Positions 37,908 through 46,485 of a stretch of DNA of 64,000 bases are shown one piece after another. A program made the position numbers and the translations under genes. The DNA is taken from NCBI RefSeq assembly GCF_017875465.1, contig NZ_JAGGMQ010000001.1, positions 1,488,001 to 1,552,000 of the forward strand, given 5' to 3'. The first letter of the stretch is position 1, and every line of letters starts with the position of its first letter. The notes under the pieces are model-generated. The model saw only the letters and a program-made list of their open reading frames with translations. It was not told the DNA's origin and did no database searches. This DNA comes from Winslowiella toletana (GTDB lineage Bacteria > Pseudomonadota > Gammaproteobacteria > Enterobacterales > Enterobacteriaceae).

Positions 37908-37920
37908 CCAGGAGAATAAT

Positions 37921-38601
37921 ATGACGACTACAACAAACTGCCGTGCTGAGCAGTTAATCCCCGCACGCCACGGCAAAGCGGTGTTTCTCGCCGCCGGTGA
38001 AGCGCTGCAGGTGATTAATCTGCACGGTACTCAGGTGGTGGATTGCTGGGCTTATAATGCCGCCGACGTCAGTGAATATATGTGTATGGAAGCGACGCGC
38101 GTGTGGAATCAGCGGCTTAATCCGCGCGTGGGCGACAGTTTTATCACCAATATGCGCCATCCGATTCTGACGCTGGTGGAAGACACCTCACCCGGCGTAC
38201 ACGATACCTTTATGGCCGCCTGCGATGCGCGTCGCTATGAGCTGCTGGGTTGCCGCGAGCCGCATCGTAACTGTCACGATAATCTGCATGAAGGTCTGGC
38301 GGCGCTGAATGTCACGCTGCCGCACGGCAATCTGGCGTCATTTAATATCTTTATGAATATTCAGGTGCAGCCGGATGGTATTACGCTGAAGACGCTGCCA
38401 ACCGTCACCCAGCCCGGCGATTATATTACTCTGCGCGCCGAGATGGACTGCTATGTAGCGCTCTCCGCCTGTCCGCAGGATATTGTCAGTATTCAGGGTC
38501 AGGGGGATAACACCCCGCGTGATGCGCAACTGCGTATTCTGACCGGTGGTTTCCCTGACGCCGTCGTGAAAGGGGCATGGGTGCCGGAAAAAAGCGCCTG
38601 A
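37921..38601 (+). CDS. DUF1989 family protein C
   Basis: A 226-residue DUF1989 protein, last in the operon. It has the same apparent active motifs as A: 'EPHRNCHDNLHEGL' near residues 117-130 and 'ALSACPQDIVS' near 180. 'DACDARRYELLGC'-like sequence precedes them. With AGGAGA upstream it is expressed with the ABC genes. The presence of two motif-bearing paralogues (A, C) and one divergent (B) in one operon is unusual for this family. Confidence 0.85.
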   Translation: MTTTTNCRAEQLIPARHGKAVFLAAGEALQVINLHGTQVVDCWAYNAADVSEYMCMEATRVWNQRLNPRVGDSFITNMRHPILTLVEDTSPGVHDTFMAACDARRYELLGCREPHRNCHDNLHEGLAALNVTLPHGNLASFNIFMNIQVQPDGITLKTLPTVTQPGDYITLRAEMDCYVALSACPQDIVSIQGQGDNTPRDAQLRILTGGFPDAVVKGAWVPEKSA

Positions 38602-38611
38602 TTTTGGCGTA

Positions 38612-38646
38612 AAAAAATGCCGGCTGACAATTATTGCCAGCCGGCG
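38612..38646 (-). terminator. terminator between the DUF1989 operon and the MFS gene
   Basis: GCCGGCTG and CAGCCGGC form an 8-bp stem with partial pairing inside the loop. On the minus strand the stem is followed by ATTTTTTTACG, making a good terminator for the MFS gene. On the plus strand it may also slow the DUF1989 message. Confidence 0.75.
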
Positions 38647-38713
38647 ATCTAACAAAGCAACAGCGCCGCTCTCCAGTTACCCCCCGGAAGCTGGCTGAAC
38701 GGCCTGTTGCCGT

Positions 38714-40162
38714 TTAAGGTTTAAGCTGCCCGGCGCGGCTTACCGGCAGCTGATCCGCTGGCACCTCGACATTGAACTTCTCCAGTACCAGACCATGAAT
38801 TTTTTCCAGTGACACGCCCGCGGTTTCCGGCAGGAAGCGGTAAGTGAAGAAATACATACCCAGAGAGAAAATCGCGAACAGCAGCAGCGGGAAACCACCA
38901 TGGAACAGTTCCAGCAGGTAAGGATTGCTGTTCATAATCGGGAAAGTGGTGCTGATAATAAAGTTCGCCAGCGACATCATACAGATAGAGATACCAACGC
39001 AGACCGCGCGGATCTCCGTCGGGAACAGCTCACCCAGCACCGTCCAGACAATCTGCCCCCAGGTAATGCCGAAGAACACCATATAAGCGAACAGGCCGAT
39101 CACCGCCAGCATGCCCGGCAAATGGTAGTAGAAGGCGATAAACGAATAGGTAAGAAATACGCAGGAGGAGATCGCCCCCAGTAACAGCAGTTTGCGACGC
39201 CCGACTTTATCAATCATCGACATCCCAATTAATACGCCAATAAACTGACAGATCGACAGCCAGAAGGTCTGCAACAGCGCCGAGCCGGAGTCAGGAAATA
39301 CATTTTTCAGCAGCGAAGGACCAAAATATTGAATCACATTGATGCCGCTAATCTGGTTGCCGACTGCCAGACCGACACCGACAATCAGCAGTGGCACGGT
39401 GGTTTTATTAAAGCTGAAGCGGGTTTTATGACTGTTGGCTGCGGAGTGCTTGAGTGAAATTTTAATCTCATTGAAGACGCTCTGCGCATGCTCAGCATTG
39501 GAGATTTTGGTCAGGGTATCCAGCGCCGGTTTCTCACGCCCTTTCAGCATATTCCAGCGTGGTGATTCCGGAATAAACAGAACAAACAGAATAAACAGCG
39601 CGCAGGGCAGCAGCGCGGTGGCCAGAATATAGCGCCAGCCAGTATCGACCATCGCCTCTGCCGCCATAAACTGGTGAATATAGTAGTTAGTCAGCAGCAC
39701 CACGCACTGACCGCCAACGCAACAGACCGAATAGAGCGCGGTGGTGCGCCCACGGAATTTCGAGGGTGAAAGCTCGGCAAGATAGATCGGTGAAATCACC
39801 GAAGCCAGCCCAATCGCCAGCCCGCCGAGCATGCGGGCGATGACAAAGACGGTAAAGTTATGCGCGATAACCGTTCCCACCACCGAGACAGTAAATACCA
39901 GCGCGGTAATGGCGAGGGATTTTTTACGCCCCAGCTTGTCACTGAGTTTCGGCGCGATAAAGCACCCTATCAGACTGCCCAGCAGGATATTCGACACCGC
40001 CCAGCCGGTTTCTGCCGGAGAGAGCCGGAAATGTTCACTGAGCGGTTCAATTGCCCCGGAGATAATCGAGGAGTCATAGCCCAATAGCAGCCCGCCAAAG
40101 GCCGCCACCGTACAGCAGAGCATGACGTACTTCATGTTGTAACGCGTTTTCCTGGTATCCAT
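38714..40162 (-). CDS. MFS sugar porter family transporter
   Basis: A 482-residue twelve-helix sugar porter. Motifs: 'LLLGYDSSIISGAI' in helix 1, 'DKLGRKKSLA' after helix 2, 'PESPRWNMLKG' after helix 6, 'GNQISGINVIQYFGPSLL' in helix 7, 'DKVGRRKLLL' after helix 8 and 'PETAGVSLEKI' after helix 12. It resembles arabinose, xylose and galactose symporters, but the substrate is not clear. It is divergent from the UPF0303 gene. It lies near sugar-oxidising genes, so a sugar substrate is plausible. Confidence 0.88.
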   Translation of the reverse strand: MDTRKTRYNMKYVMLCCTVAAFGGLLLGYDSSIISGAIEPLSEHFRLSPAETGWAVSNILLGSLIGCFIAPKLSDKLGRKKSLAITALVFTVSVVGTVIAHNFTVFVIARMLGGLAIGLASVISPIYLAELSPSKFRGRTTALYSVCCVGGQCVVLLTNYYIHQFMAAEAMVDTGWRYILATALLPCALFILFVLFIPESPRWNMLKGREKPALDTLTKISNAEHAQSVFNEIKISLKHSAANSHKTRFSFNKTTVPLLIVGVGLAVGNQISGINVIQYFGPSLLKNVFPDSGSALLQTFWLSICQFIGVLIGMSMIDKVGRRKLLLLGAISSCVFLTYSFIAFYYHLPGMLAVIGLFAYMVFFGITWGQIVWTVLGELFPTEIRAVCVGISICMMSLANFIISTTFPIMNSNPYLLELFHGGFPLLLFAIFSLGMYFFTYRFLPETAGVSLEKIHGLVLEKFNVEVPADQLPVSRAGQLKP

Positions 40163-40467
40163 CTTGCTGGCCCTTATCGCTGTTCTCTGACCCGCTTTGC
40201 GGTCAAAAATGACATGATTGTTATGAGCATGTGCCCGCAGGTTGCAGAATCCTGAACTGGAATATATTTTCTAAATTATTAAATATCGAATTATTTATTC
40301 TTGATATGTGAGCCGGTTAAAATTATTTTTTTACCAGCAAAGTGAGGGGGAGACAGAAAAAAGCGGACATTACCAGCAGGTTAAGCGATTGTGATGAAGA
40401 TCATATGCAAAATATTTTTTTTGATGATAAATTTATTGAAAATAAAATTTCATCATTAAGGATGCTT
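40163..40467. other. divergent control region of the MFS and UPF0303 genes
   Basis: Three hundred bases with an AT-rich centre. An imperfect palindrome TGACCCGCTTTGCGGTCA is at 40188-40205 near the MFS start, a possible operator. No further gene or RNA is visible. Confidence 0.35.
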
Positions 40468-40935
40468 ATGTCTGATGCTCTCGCGCCTGCCCTGTTGCTG
40501 CAACAGGAAGCAGACAGCCGTCTGCGCCATTTTGATTTTCAGTCAGCCTGGCGGCTGGGCCAGCTCATCCAGGCACGCGCCGCTGAGCAACAGTTACCAG
40601 TGGCGATTGAAGTCTACGCTTTTGGTCAGCAACTGTTTCTCGCCGCCCTGCCAGGTTCCGCCGCCAACAATCTGGAGTGGATGCGACGCAAGCGCAATAC
40701 CGTGTTGCGCTATGGCAACTCGTCAATGTATGTCGGGGTAATCAATACGCAAAATGGCGAACCGATGGCGATCCAGTCGTTTATTAATCAGTATGATTAT
40801 ACTGACCATGGTGGCGCCTTCCCGCTGCTTAATCAGAGTGGCGCGGTGATAGGGGCGGTCAGCGTCAGTGGCCTGCCCTCGGCAGACGATCATGCCCTGG
40901 CGCTATGGGGGATCCGTCAGTTACAGCAACGCTGA
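40468..40935 (+). CDS. UPF0303 family protein (heme-degrading domain-like)
   Basis: A 155-residue protein of the UPF0303/COG4702 group ('heme-degrading domain' in many annotations). Conserved parts are 'AWRLGQLIQARAAEQ', 'LPVAIEVYAFGQQLF', 'DNLEWMRRKRNTV'-like sequence, and 'HGGAFPLL...GAVIGAVSVSGLP' at the C-terminus. I chose ATG 40468 because AAGGA precedes it; the frame extends upstream to 40342. The biochemical role is not established. It probably shares a transcript with the amidohydrolase 49 bases downstream, though a REP-like palindrome intervenes. Confidence 0.75.
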   Translation: MSDALAPALLLQQEADSRLRHFDFQSAWRLGQLIQARAAEQQLPVAIEVYAFGQQLFLAALPGSAANNLEWMRRKRNTVLRYGNSSMYVGVINTQNGEPMAIQSFINQYDYTDHGGAFPLLNQSGAVIGAVSVSGLPSADDHALALWGIRQLQQR

Positions 40936-40944
40936 TTCTGCACA

Positions 40945-40962
40945 GGCGGCGTAAACGCCGCC
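40945..40962. repeat. REP-like palindrome between UPF0303 and amidohydrolase genes
   Basis: GGCGGCG and CGCCGCC around TAAA, 9 bases after the UPF0303 gene stop. It is a member of the dispersed family. Confidence 0.7.
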
Positions 40963-40984
40963 CTTCCCTGTTTATCCGGAGCTG

Positions 40985-42334
40985 ATGATGTATTCAAAAC
41001 GATTGTTACTTCTCCTCATCTTGCTGTGCAGCTTTCCAGGCATAGCGGCGACTAACGACACCCTGCTAATCCGCAATGGCTATATCCTCACCATGAAAGC
41101 TGGCGAGGCAGATTTGCAGGATGCCGATTTACTGATCCGCGGTAATCAGATCGCCCGGATCGGCAACGATCTGGCGGCGCCCGGCGCACAAGTAATTAAT
41201 GCTAAAGGAAAAATGGTGCTGCCCGGTTTTGTTGACGCGCACTCGCATCTGTCAGTCACCACCATGCGCGGTCAGTTTCGCAACCAGCAGGGTAAGTTTT
41301 TCCCGGTCAGCAACCGCCTCGCGCAGGTGATGCAACCCGATGATATCTATACCGCCATGTACAGTGGCGCGCTGGAACTGTTGCAGGGCGGGATCACCAC
41401 CAGCGGCGATTTCTTTGACAATATCCAGGGGCCAGCCTGGGGCGATGCGGGATTTAAAGCACTGAAACAGAGCGGTATTCGCGCGATAATGTATTACGGC
41501 GGACCGGACAAAACCACCAGACAGCCGATCGATCTTAAACATCTTGCCACCCTGACGGCGCAGGAGGACGAGCGTGTACAGCCGGGACTGGCCTGGCGTC
41601 TGCCGCGCGACCTGAACGATCAGAGCAACTGGACACTACGCAAACAGGAGTATCAGTTTGCTCAGGCGCATAAACTACCGCTACAGGTTCATGTCAGCGG
41701 CGATGCCGACGCGATGTTTAACGCATTAATTCGCGGCAACTACCTTAATCCATCGATGACGGTAGTCCATGCCACCGACGCCACACCGCAGCAGCTGGCG
41801 GCACTGGAAAAGGCTGGCGGCAGCCTGGCGCTGACGCCACTCAGTGAACAGCGCGTTGGTTACGGCCTGACGCGGCTCGACCATTTCAGTACGGTGACGC
41901 GTCAGGGACTGGGGATCGACGGCAACTCGCTGGCGGGCAGCGCGGATATGTTCGCCAGTATGCGCCTGCTGGCTCTGACGCTCAGCGGCGCGACAACCGA
42001 CGAAACCCGTCCGCAGCCGCGCCAGTTGCTGGAACTGGTAACGCGTCGTGCGGCGCAGACGCTCGGACTGGGGACGATTACCGGCACGCTGGAGAGCGCT
42101 AAACGTGCCGATGTGCAGATTATTAATCCACAGGCGCTGAATATGAGCGGTTTTGCTGGCGGCGATCCGGCGGCGTTTATTGTTTACTCGGCCAGACCAG
42201 AAAATGTCGAGACAGTGATTGTCGATGGCAAAATAGTAAAACATCACGGTGAAATGCAGGGAATCAATATGGCTGAGGTGTTAAGCGAGGCACAGCAATC
42301 TGCCGAAAGTATGCGGCAACGCGCAGCAGATTAA
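40985..42334 (+). CDS. exported amidohydrolase family protein
   Basis: A 449-residue metal-dependent hydrolase of the ATZ/TRZ-type amidohydrolase superfamily with an N-terminal signal peptide (residues 1-22). Metal ligands: HSH at 86-88, His236 in 'LQVHVSGD', His262 in 'VVHATDA' and Asp312 in 'GIDGNS'. The glutamate usually found three residues after the third histidine (HxxE) is missing. Periplasmic location would set it apart from cytosolic deaminases. It may act on a compound taken up by neighbouring transporters. The substrate is unknown. GGAG lies before ATG. Confidence 0.82.
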   Translation: MMYSKRLLLLLILLCSFPGIAATNDTLLIRNGYILTMKAGEADLQDADLLIRGNQIARIGNDLAAPGAQVINAKGKMVLPGFVDAHSHLSVTTMRGQFRNQQGKFFPVSNRLAQVMQPDDIYTAMYSGALELLQGGITTSGDFFDNIQGPAWGDAGFKALKQSGIRAIMYYGGPDKTTRQPIDLKHLATLTAQEDERVQPGLAWRLPRDLNDQSNWTLRKQEYQFAQAHKLPLQVHVSGDADAMFNALIRGNYLNPSMTVVHATDATPQQLAALEKAGGSLALTPLSEQRVGYGLTRLDHFSTVTRQGLGIDGNSLAGSADMFASMRLLALTLSGATTDETRPQPRQLLELVTRRAAQTLGLGTITGTLESAKRADVQIINPQALNMSGFAGGDPAAFIVYSARPENVETVIVDGKIVKHHGEMQGINMAEVLSEAQQSAESMRQRAAD

Positions 42335-42375
42335 CACTGACAGCCTGCCGCATCAGCGACAGGCTGTCAGACTGG

Positions 42376-43689
42376 CTACTGAGCGGCAGGGGTTTTTAGC
42401 TTATCGCCTGCGCCGGTCTGTTTACGTAGCGCCGCCACATTCTCCGCCGTCACTTCGTTGCCTTTATTACCCCAGCTGTTGCGCACGTAGTTGAGGATAT
42501 CCGCCATCTGCTGGTCATTCATTTTCCAGTCAAATGCTGGCATCCCGGCAGCAGTCTGACGCTCCTCCGTGTGAGGCGCACGCGCGCCGCGCAGCATAGC
42601 GTGGATCATATTGGTCGGATCATTCTGCATCGCATTATTACCGGTAAAAGCAGGCACCATCCCTTTTATCCCCTCGCCGTGCAATCCGTGACAGGCTGAG
42701 CAGTTCACTTCGTAGCTCAGCGCCGCCTGCTTGCGACGCGGTGCAGCCAGCGTATAGCCCTGCGATGCTGGCGTAGCTGAAGCCGGCACCCCGCGCAGGT
42801 AAGTGGCGATTGCCTGCAGATCGTCATTGGTAAAGTATTGCGTTGAATGCTCAACCGCTTCCGCCATTGGACCTGCGGCGACACTTTCGCCATTCGATCC
42901 GCTCTTCAGATAGTCCGCAATCTGCTCATCACTCCAGTTGCCGATACCGCTATGCGGGTTGGGTGAAATATCTGGCGCATACCAGTCGCCGAGGCTGCCG
43001 CCTTGCAGATAACCGTCGCTGACTTCGCCGCCCAGCAAGTTGCGCGCGGTGTGGCATACGCTACAGTGCGCCGGGCCATCAACGATATATTTGCCGCGAT
43101 TCCACTCACTGCTTTGTGCGCTCTCCGCGCTGAAGCTGCTGTTATCGAAGAACAACATATTCCAGCCCGCCATCGCCAGACGAATGTTATAGGGGAAATT
43201 CATCCCGACATTTTCATCAATCTCACGCTTTACCGCCGGAACGGTCGACATATACGCCCAGAGATCATGCATTTCGTCGTCGCTGATTTTGCTATAAGCG
43301 GTATACGGCATCGCCGGATAGAGGAAACCATGATCGCCGCGCCCCTGACGTACGGCATTAAAGAAATCGCGCTCGGTCATCTTACCGATACCAGTCGCGC
43401 TATCCGGGGTGATATTAGAGGTCAGCAGCTCACCAAACGGCGTATTGATTTTATAGCCGCCGGAGAAGTCGGTCTGATGGCAGGCGGCGCAGTCAGACAG
43501 GCGCATCACATACTCGCCGCGCTTAATCGCATCCCGATCCTGACTATGGAAATCCGCCAGCTTTACACTATCGTCAGCCACCGCCGAACGCGAACTGTCC
43601 ATCACCATCCACAATCTGCCGAACGCGCCAATGCCGGCCATAACCGCCAGCGCCGCCAGGCTCAGGACTATTTTCTTCTTTTTGCTCAT
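42376..43689 (-). CDS. triheme cytochrome c subunit of a membrane-bound dehydrogenase
   Basis: A 437-residue protein with an N-terminal membrane anchor/signal (about 6-26) and three CXXCH heme sites: CAACH 67-71, CSVCH 209-213 and CSACH 330-334. This is the cytochrome subunit of gluconate 2-dehydrogenase, sorbitol or alcohol dehydrogenase complexes that pass electrons to ubiquinone. It follows the GMC gene by 2 nt on the same strand. It would sit on the periplasmic face of the inner membrane. Confidence 0.92.
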   Translation of the reverse strand: MSKKKKIVLSLAALAVMAGIGAFGRLWMVMDSSRSAVADDSVKLADFHSQDRDAIKRGEYVMRLSDCAACHQTDFSGGYKINTPFGELLTSNITPDSATGIGKMTERDFFNAVRQGRGDHGFLYPAMPYTAYSKISDDEMHDLWAYMSTVPAVKREIDENVGMNFPYNIRLAMAGWNMLFFDNSSFSAESAQSSEWNRGKYIVDGPAHCSVCHTARNLLGGEVSDGYLQGGSLGDWYAPDISPNPHSGIGNWSDEQIADYLKSGSNGESVAAGPMAEAVEHSTQYFTNDDLQAIATYLRGVPASATPASQGYTLAAPRRKQAALSYEVNCSACHGLHGEGIKGMVPAFTGNNAMQNDPTNMIHAMLRGARAPHTEERQTAAGMPAFDWKMNDQQMADILNYVRNSWGNKGNEVTAENVAALRKQTGAGDKLKTPAAQ

Positions 43690-43691
43690 GA

Positions 43692-45461
43692 TTACGCCTC
43701 CACCAGCGGGGCCGGATTTTTCATATACGTCTGATAAATCGCCTGTGCCGCACGGATAGCCAGCGCACCAACCGTCACCGTTGGGTTATAGCCGCCATTA
43801 TTCGGGAACGCGGACGCGCCAACCACAAACAGATTGTGCGCATCCCAGCTTTGCAGGAACGGATTCAACGCCGAGGTGGTGGGATCGGCGCCCATCACCA
43901 CGCCGCCAATGGTATGCGAGCTGTGCTGCATATAGGGGTTCCAGCTCTTCTCCGACTGATTATCAATCGTCAGATGCTGGCCGCCGGTTTGTTTCATAAT
44001 CTCAACTGCGCGATCGGTAACGTACTTCGCCATATTGATATCGTTCTGGTTCCAGTCGAAGGTCATGCGGATCAGCGGCTGACCGTGACGATCTTTATAG
44101 CGCGGGTCGAGATCGAGGTAGGCATCACGCACCGGCATTGAGGTGCCCTGACAGAAAATGGTGCCCGCAGTCTGATAATCACGGGCATAACCCGCTTTCC
44201 ATTCACTGCCCCAGCGCGGCGTGCCCGGGCGCAGAGCATTCATATTCTGAATTGGCCGTCCGTTGGTGGAGAAGCCCATAATTCCGGCGCCGCCAATAAA
44301 GTCCAGATTGCTGTGATCAAAGTTATCGCCGTTGAAATCGTCGATCTGCACCGCCAGCGCGCCGCCGCCGATAAACGGGTTCATATGTTCGCCATCAAAG
44401 AAGCCGGTCACCGTCGAACAGGTTTGATAGTTATAGTTGCGGCCAATGGTGCCTTTACCGGTGCGCGGATCGTATTTTTCGCCGATATCCGACAGCAGCA
44501 TCAGGCGTACATTGTCCATCTGATAAGCGGTAATGCAGACGATATCCGCCGGCTGGAATCCGACCTCGCCGTCTCTGGTGATAAAGTTCACCCCTTTCAC
44601 TGTCTTGCCATCGTCGTGTTTTACCGCATGCAGCACTTCGGTTTCCGTTAGCAGGGTAAAGTTTTTACGCCGCATCAGCGCGGGCAAAATACAGGCCTGC
44701 GGCGACGATTTAGAGAAGTTGCCGCAACCGTGGAAATCACAGAAGCCGCAATAGGTGCAGGGACCCATGGTCACGCCAAGCGGATTAACATAAGCCTGTG
44801 AAATATTGCCCGCCGGAATGGTAAACGGGTGATAGCCCATCTGTTCGGTGGTCTGGCGATAGCGGCGCATCCAGTGGGTATCTTTTAGCGGCGGCGTCGG
44901 GTAATCCCGTGAACGTGGTCCCTCAAAAACGTTGCCGCCTTTCTGCGGCTGGCCATTAAGATTTCCGGCAATGCCGGATGTCCCGGCAATACGTTCAAAG
45001 CGGTCGTAAAACGGCGCCATTTCGTCGTAGGTCACACCCCAGTCCTGCAGTTGCAGACCTTTCATTTTCGCCGCGCCATAGCGTTCGCGCGTCTGCGTGG
45101 CGGCTGCAAAATCCCACGGTGTGAAGCGCCAGGACATCCCGGCCCAGTGTGTCCCGGCGCCGCCGACGTTCCAGCCATACTGAAACGCGGACCAGTTACG
45201 CACCGGAGCGGCCTGCTGATCGCTGCGGTTACGGAAAGTGGTGGTTTCCACGCTCATCGGCTGCATGATTTTGCGGCGTGTATGCCAGCGCAACTCATCG
45301 GGATCCACCGCAGGCGGGAAATCGGTGGAGGTATCACGCCACGCGCCGCGCTCAATCCCTACCACTTCAAGACCGGCACGAGTAAGTTCTTCGGCCATAA
45401 CTGAGCCAGCCCAACCCATCCCGACAATCACCACATCGACTCTTTTTCTTATTTGTGACAT
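43692..45461 (-). CDS. GMC oxidoreductase, FAD catalytic subunit (gluconate 2-dehydrogenase-like)
   Basis: A 589-residue FAD protein. The N-terminal dinucleotide fold 'VVIVGMGWAGSVMAEELTRAG' is at about 10-30. 'GGAGTHWAGMSWR' lies near 100, 'CTYCGFCDFHGCGN' near 230 may bind a cluster or metal, and the C-terminal 'SSHTIGGVVMGADPTTS' and 'NPTVTVGALAIRAA' are GMC signatures. It has no signal peptide, so it probably crosses the membrane piggyback with the Tat-bearing small subunit. With the triheme cytochrome it makes a periplasmic dehydrogenase for gluconate, 2-ketogluconate or a polyol; the exact substrate is not decidable. Confidence 0.92.
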   Translation of the reverse strand: MSQIRKRVDVVIVGMGWAGSVMAEELTRAGLEVVGIERGAWRDTSTDFPPAVDPDELRWHTRRKIMQPMSVETTTFRNRSDQQAAPVRNWSAFQYGWNVGGAGTHWAGMSWRFTPWDFAAATQTRERYGAAKMKGLQLQDWGVTYDEMAPFYDRFERIAGTSGIAGNLNGQPQKGGNVFEGPRSRDYPTPPLKDTHWMRRYRQTTEQMGYHPFTIPAGNISQAYVNPLGVTMGPCTYCGFCDFHGCGNFSKSSPQACILPALMRRKNFTLLTETEVLHAVKHDDGKTVKGVNFITRDGEVGFQPADIVCITAYQMDNVRLMLLSDIGEKYDPRTGKGTIGRNYNYQTCSTVTGFFDGEHMNPFIGGGALAVQIDDFNGDNFDHSNLDFIGGAGIMGFSTNGRPIQNMNALRPGTPRWGSEWKAGYARDYQTAGTIFCQGTSMPVRDAYLDLDPRYKDRHGQPLIRMTFDWNQNDINMAKYVTDRAVEIMKQTGGQHLTIDNQSEKSWNPYMQHSSHTIGGVVMGADPTTSALNPFLQSWDAHNLFVVGASAFPNNGGYNPTVTVGALAIRAAQAIYQTYMKNPAPLVEA

Positions 45462-45479
45462 CTGTTCTGCTCCGGGAAA

Positions 45480-46208
45480 TTAATTGTCAGGAATAAGGCT
45501 GACGGGAATAAGTGCCAGATTTTCATTGCGACGTTCGATATAAGGACGGTAGTCATAGCGTGCGCCGGGAAAACCAATCATTTTCCAGCCAGCCATATTT
45601 TTATTGCCACCATAAATCGGATCGGACAGATATCCTTCGCGGGCGTTTTGCAGCATCAGTTCAAAAAACGCCTGACTGTTTACCTGCTCACTAAGATTAA
45701 TTTTCCCGGTCTCCATCGCGCGCAGAAACTCATCGATTTGATCGGCCTGCAGAGTATGGAATGAAGCTTGATGATGCACCTGCGCCCAGGCTTCCAGCGC
45801 TTTAAGTCCGGTCATATAGCGTTCTTTCGGCGTCGCCAGAAATTGCGGGCTGCCCATCAGCTGCTCTTCATTTTCACGCTGCATTGGGCCATCAAGATAG
45901 AGTGCAGCGCCCGCGCCATACTCACCCGCCAGTTCACCATCGATAAACTCGATGCATCCCGCTTCACTGGCGGAAGGACCGTGCTGGTCGGCTGGAATTA
46001 AGCGGTCAAAGATCGCCGTAAGGTTCTGGCGATCAGTCTCATTGGTCAGTACCCGATAGCCCTGTTGCCATAGCGGCTGCGGCAGGTGATCGGCATTCTG
46101 CGACGTCTCTAACGGCACGTTATGCATTTCGCGTGCGCTAAGCTTTGGCGTCACCGCCAGCGCAGTCACGACAGTGGTTAGCGAAAATATCGCCTCTCTA
46201 CGGTTCAT
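45480..46208 (-). CDS. gluconate 2-dehydrogenase subunit 3 family protein (small subunit)
   Basis: A 242-residue small subunit. ATG 46208 gives an N-terminus MNRREAIFSLTTVVTALAVT, a twin-arginine-type signal (RR) that would carry the folded catalytic subunit through Tat; a longer frame exists upstream. 'IFDRLIPADQHGPSASEAGCIEFID' is the family core. It is first in the three-gene dehydrogenase operon, 18 bases before the GMC gene. GGGAA precedes ATG. Confidence 0.9.
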   Translation of the reverse strand: MNRREAIFSLTTVVTALAVTPKLSAREMHNVPLETSQNADHLPQPLWQQGYRVLTNETDRQNLTAIFDRLIPADQHGPSASEAGCIEFIDGELAGEYGAGAALYLDGPMQRENEEQLMGSPQFLATPKERYMTGLKALEAWAQVHHQASFHTLQADQIDEFLRAMETGKINLSEQVNSQAFFELMLQNAREGYLSDPIYGGNKNMAGWKMIGFPGARYDYRPYIERRNENLALIPVSLIPDN

Positions 46209-46385
46209 TCTGTTTCCCTTAAATATCACGACATGCTTTATGGGTTTTCGGCTCGCGGGCATAACGACGCCTTGCCAGAGAAATGGCAATAAGCGATCGG
46301 CCCTGCACGAATATAGGGTTTTATACGTTCTCAGAGTGTAATTATATTGGCGCTCTTTATTAACCCGAGGAAATTAATTAATGCG

Positions 46386-46421
46386 ATCACTTGCCGACAG
46401 ATTATCCTCTGTCGGTGTGAT
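46386..46421. terminator. hairpin between the epimerase gene and the dehydrogenase operon
   Basis: CCGACAGA and TCTGTCGG with outer ATCAC/GTGAT arms form a long hairpin around TTATCC. It lies downstream of the minus-strand epimerase-like gene and has only weak T-runs, so it is a possible terminator that insulates the dehydrogenase operon. Confidence 0.5.
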
Positions 46422-46485
46422 ATTTATAATATTGACAGGGTACAAAGTTTATTGTCTGAATAACTGATCTGGTTTATGCGTGATA

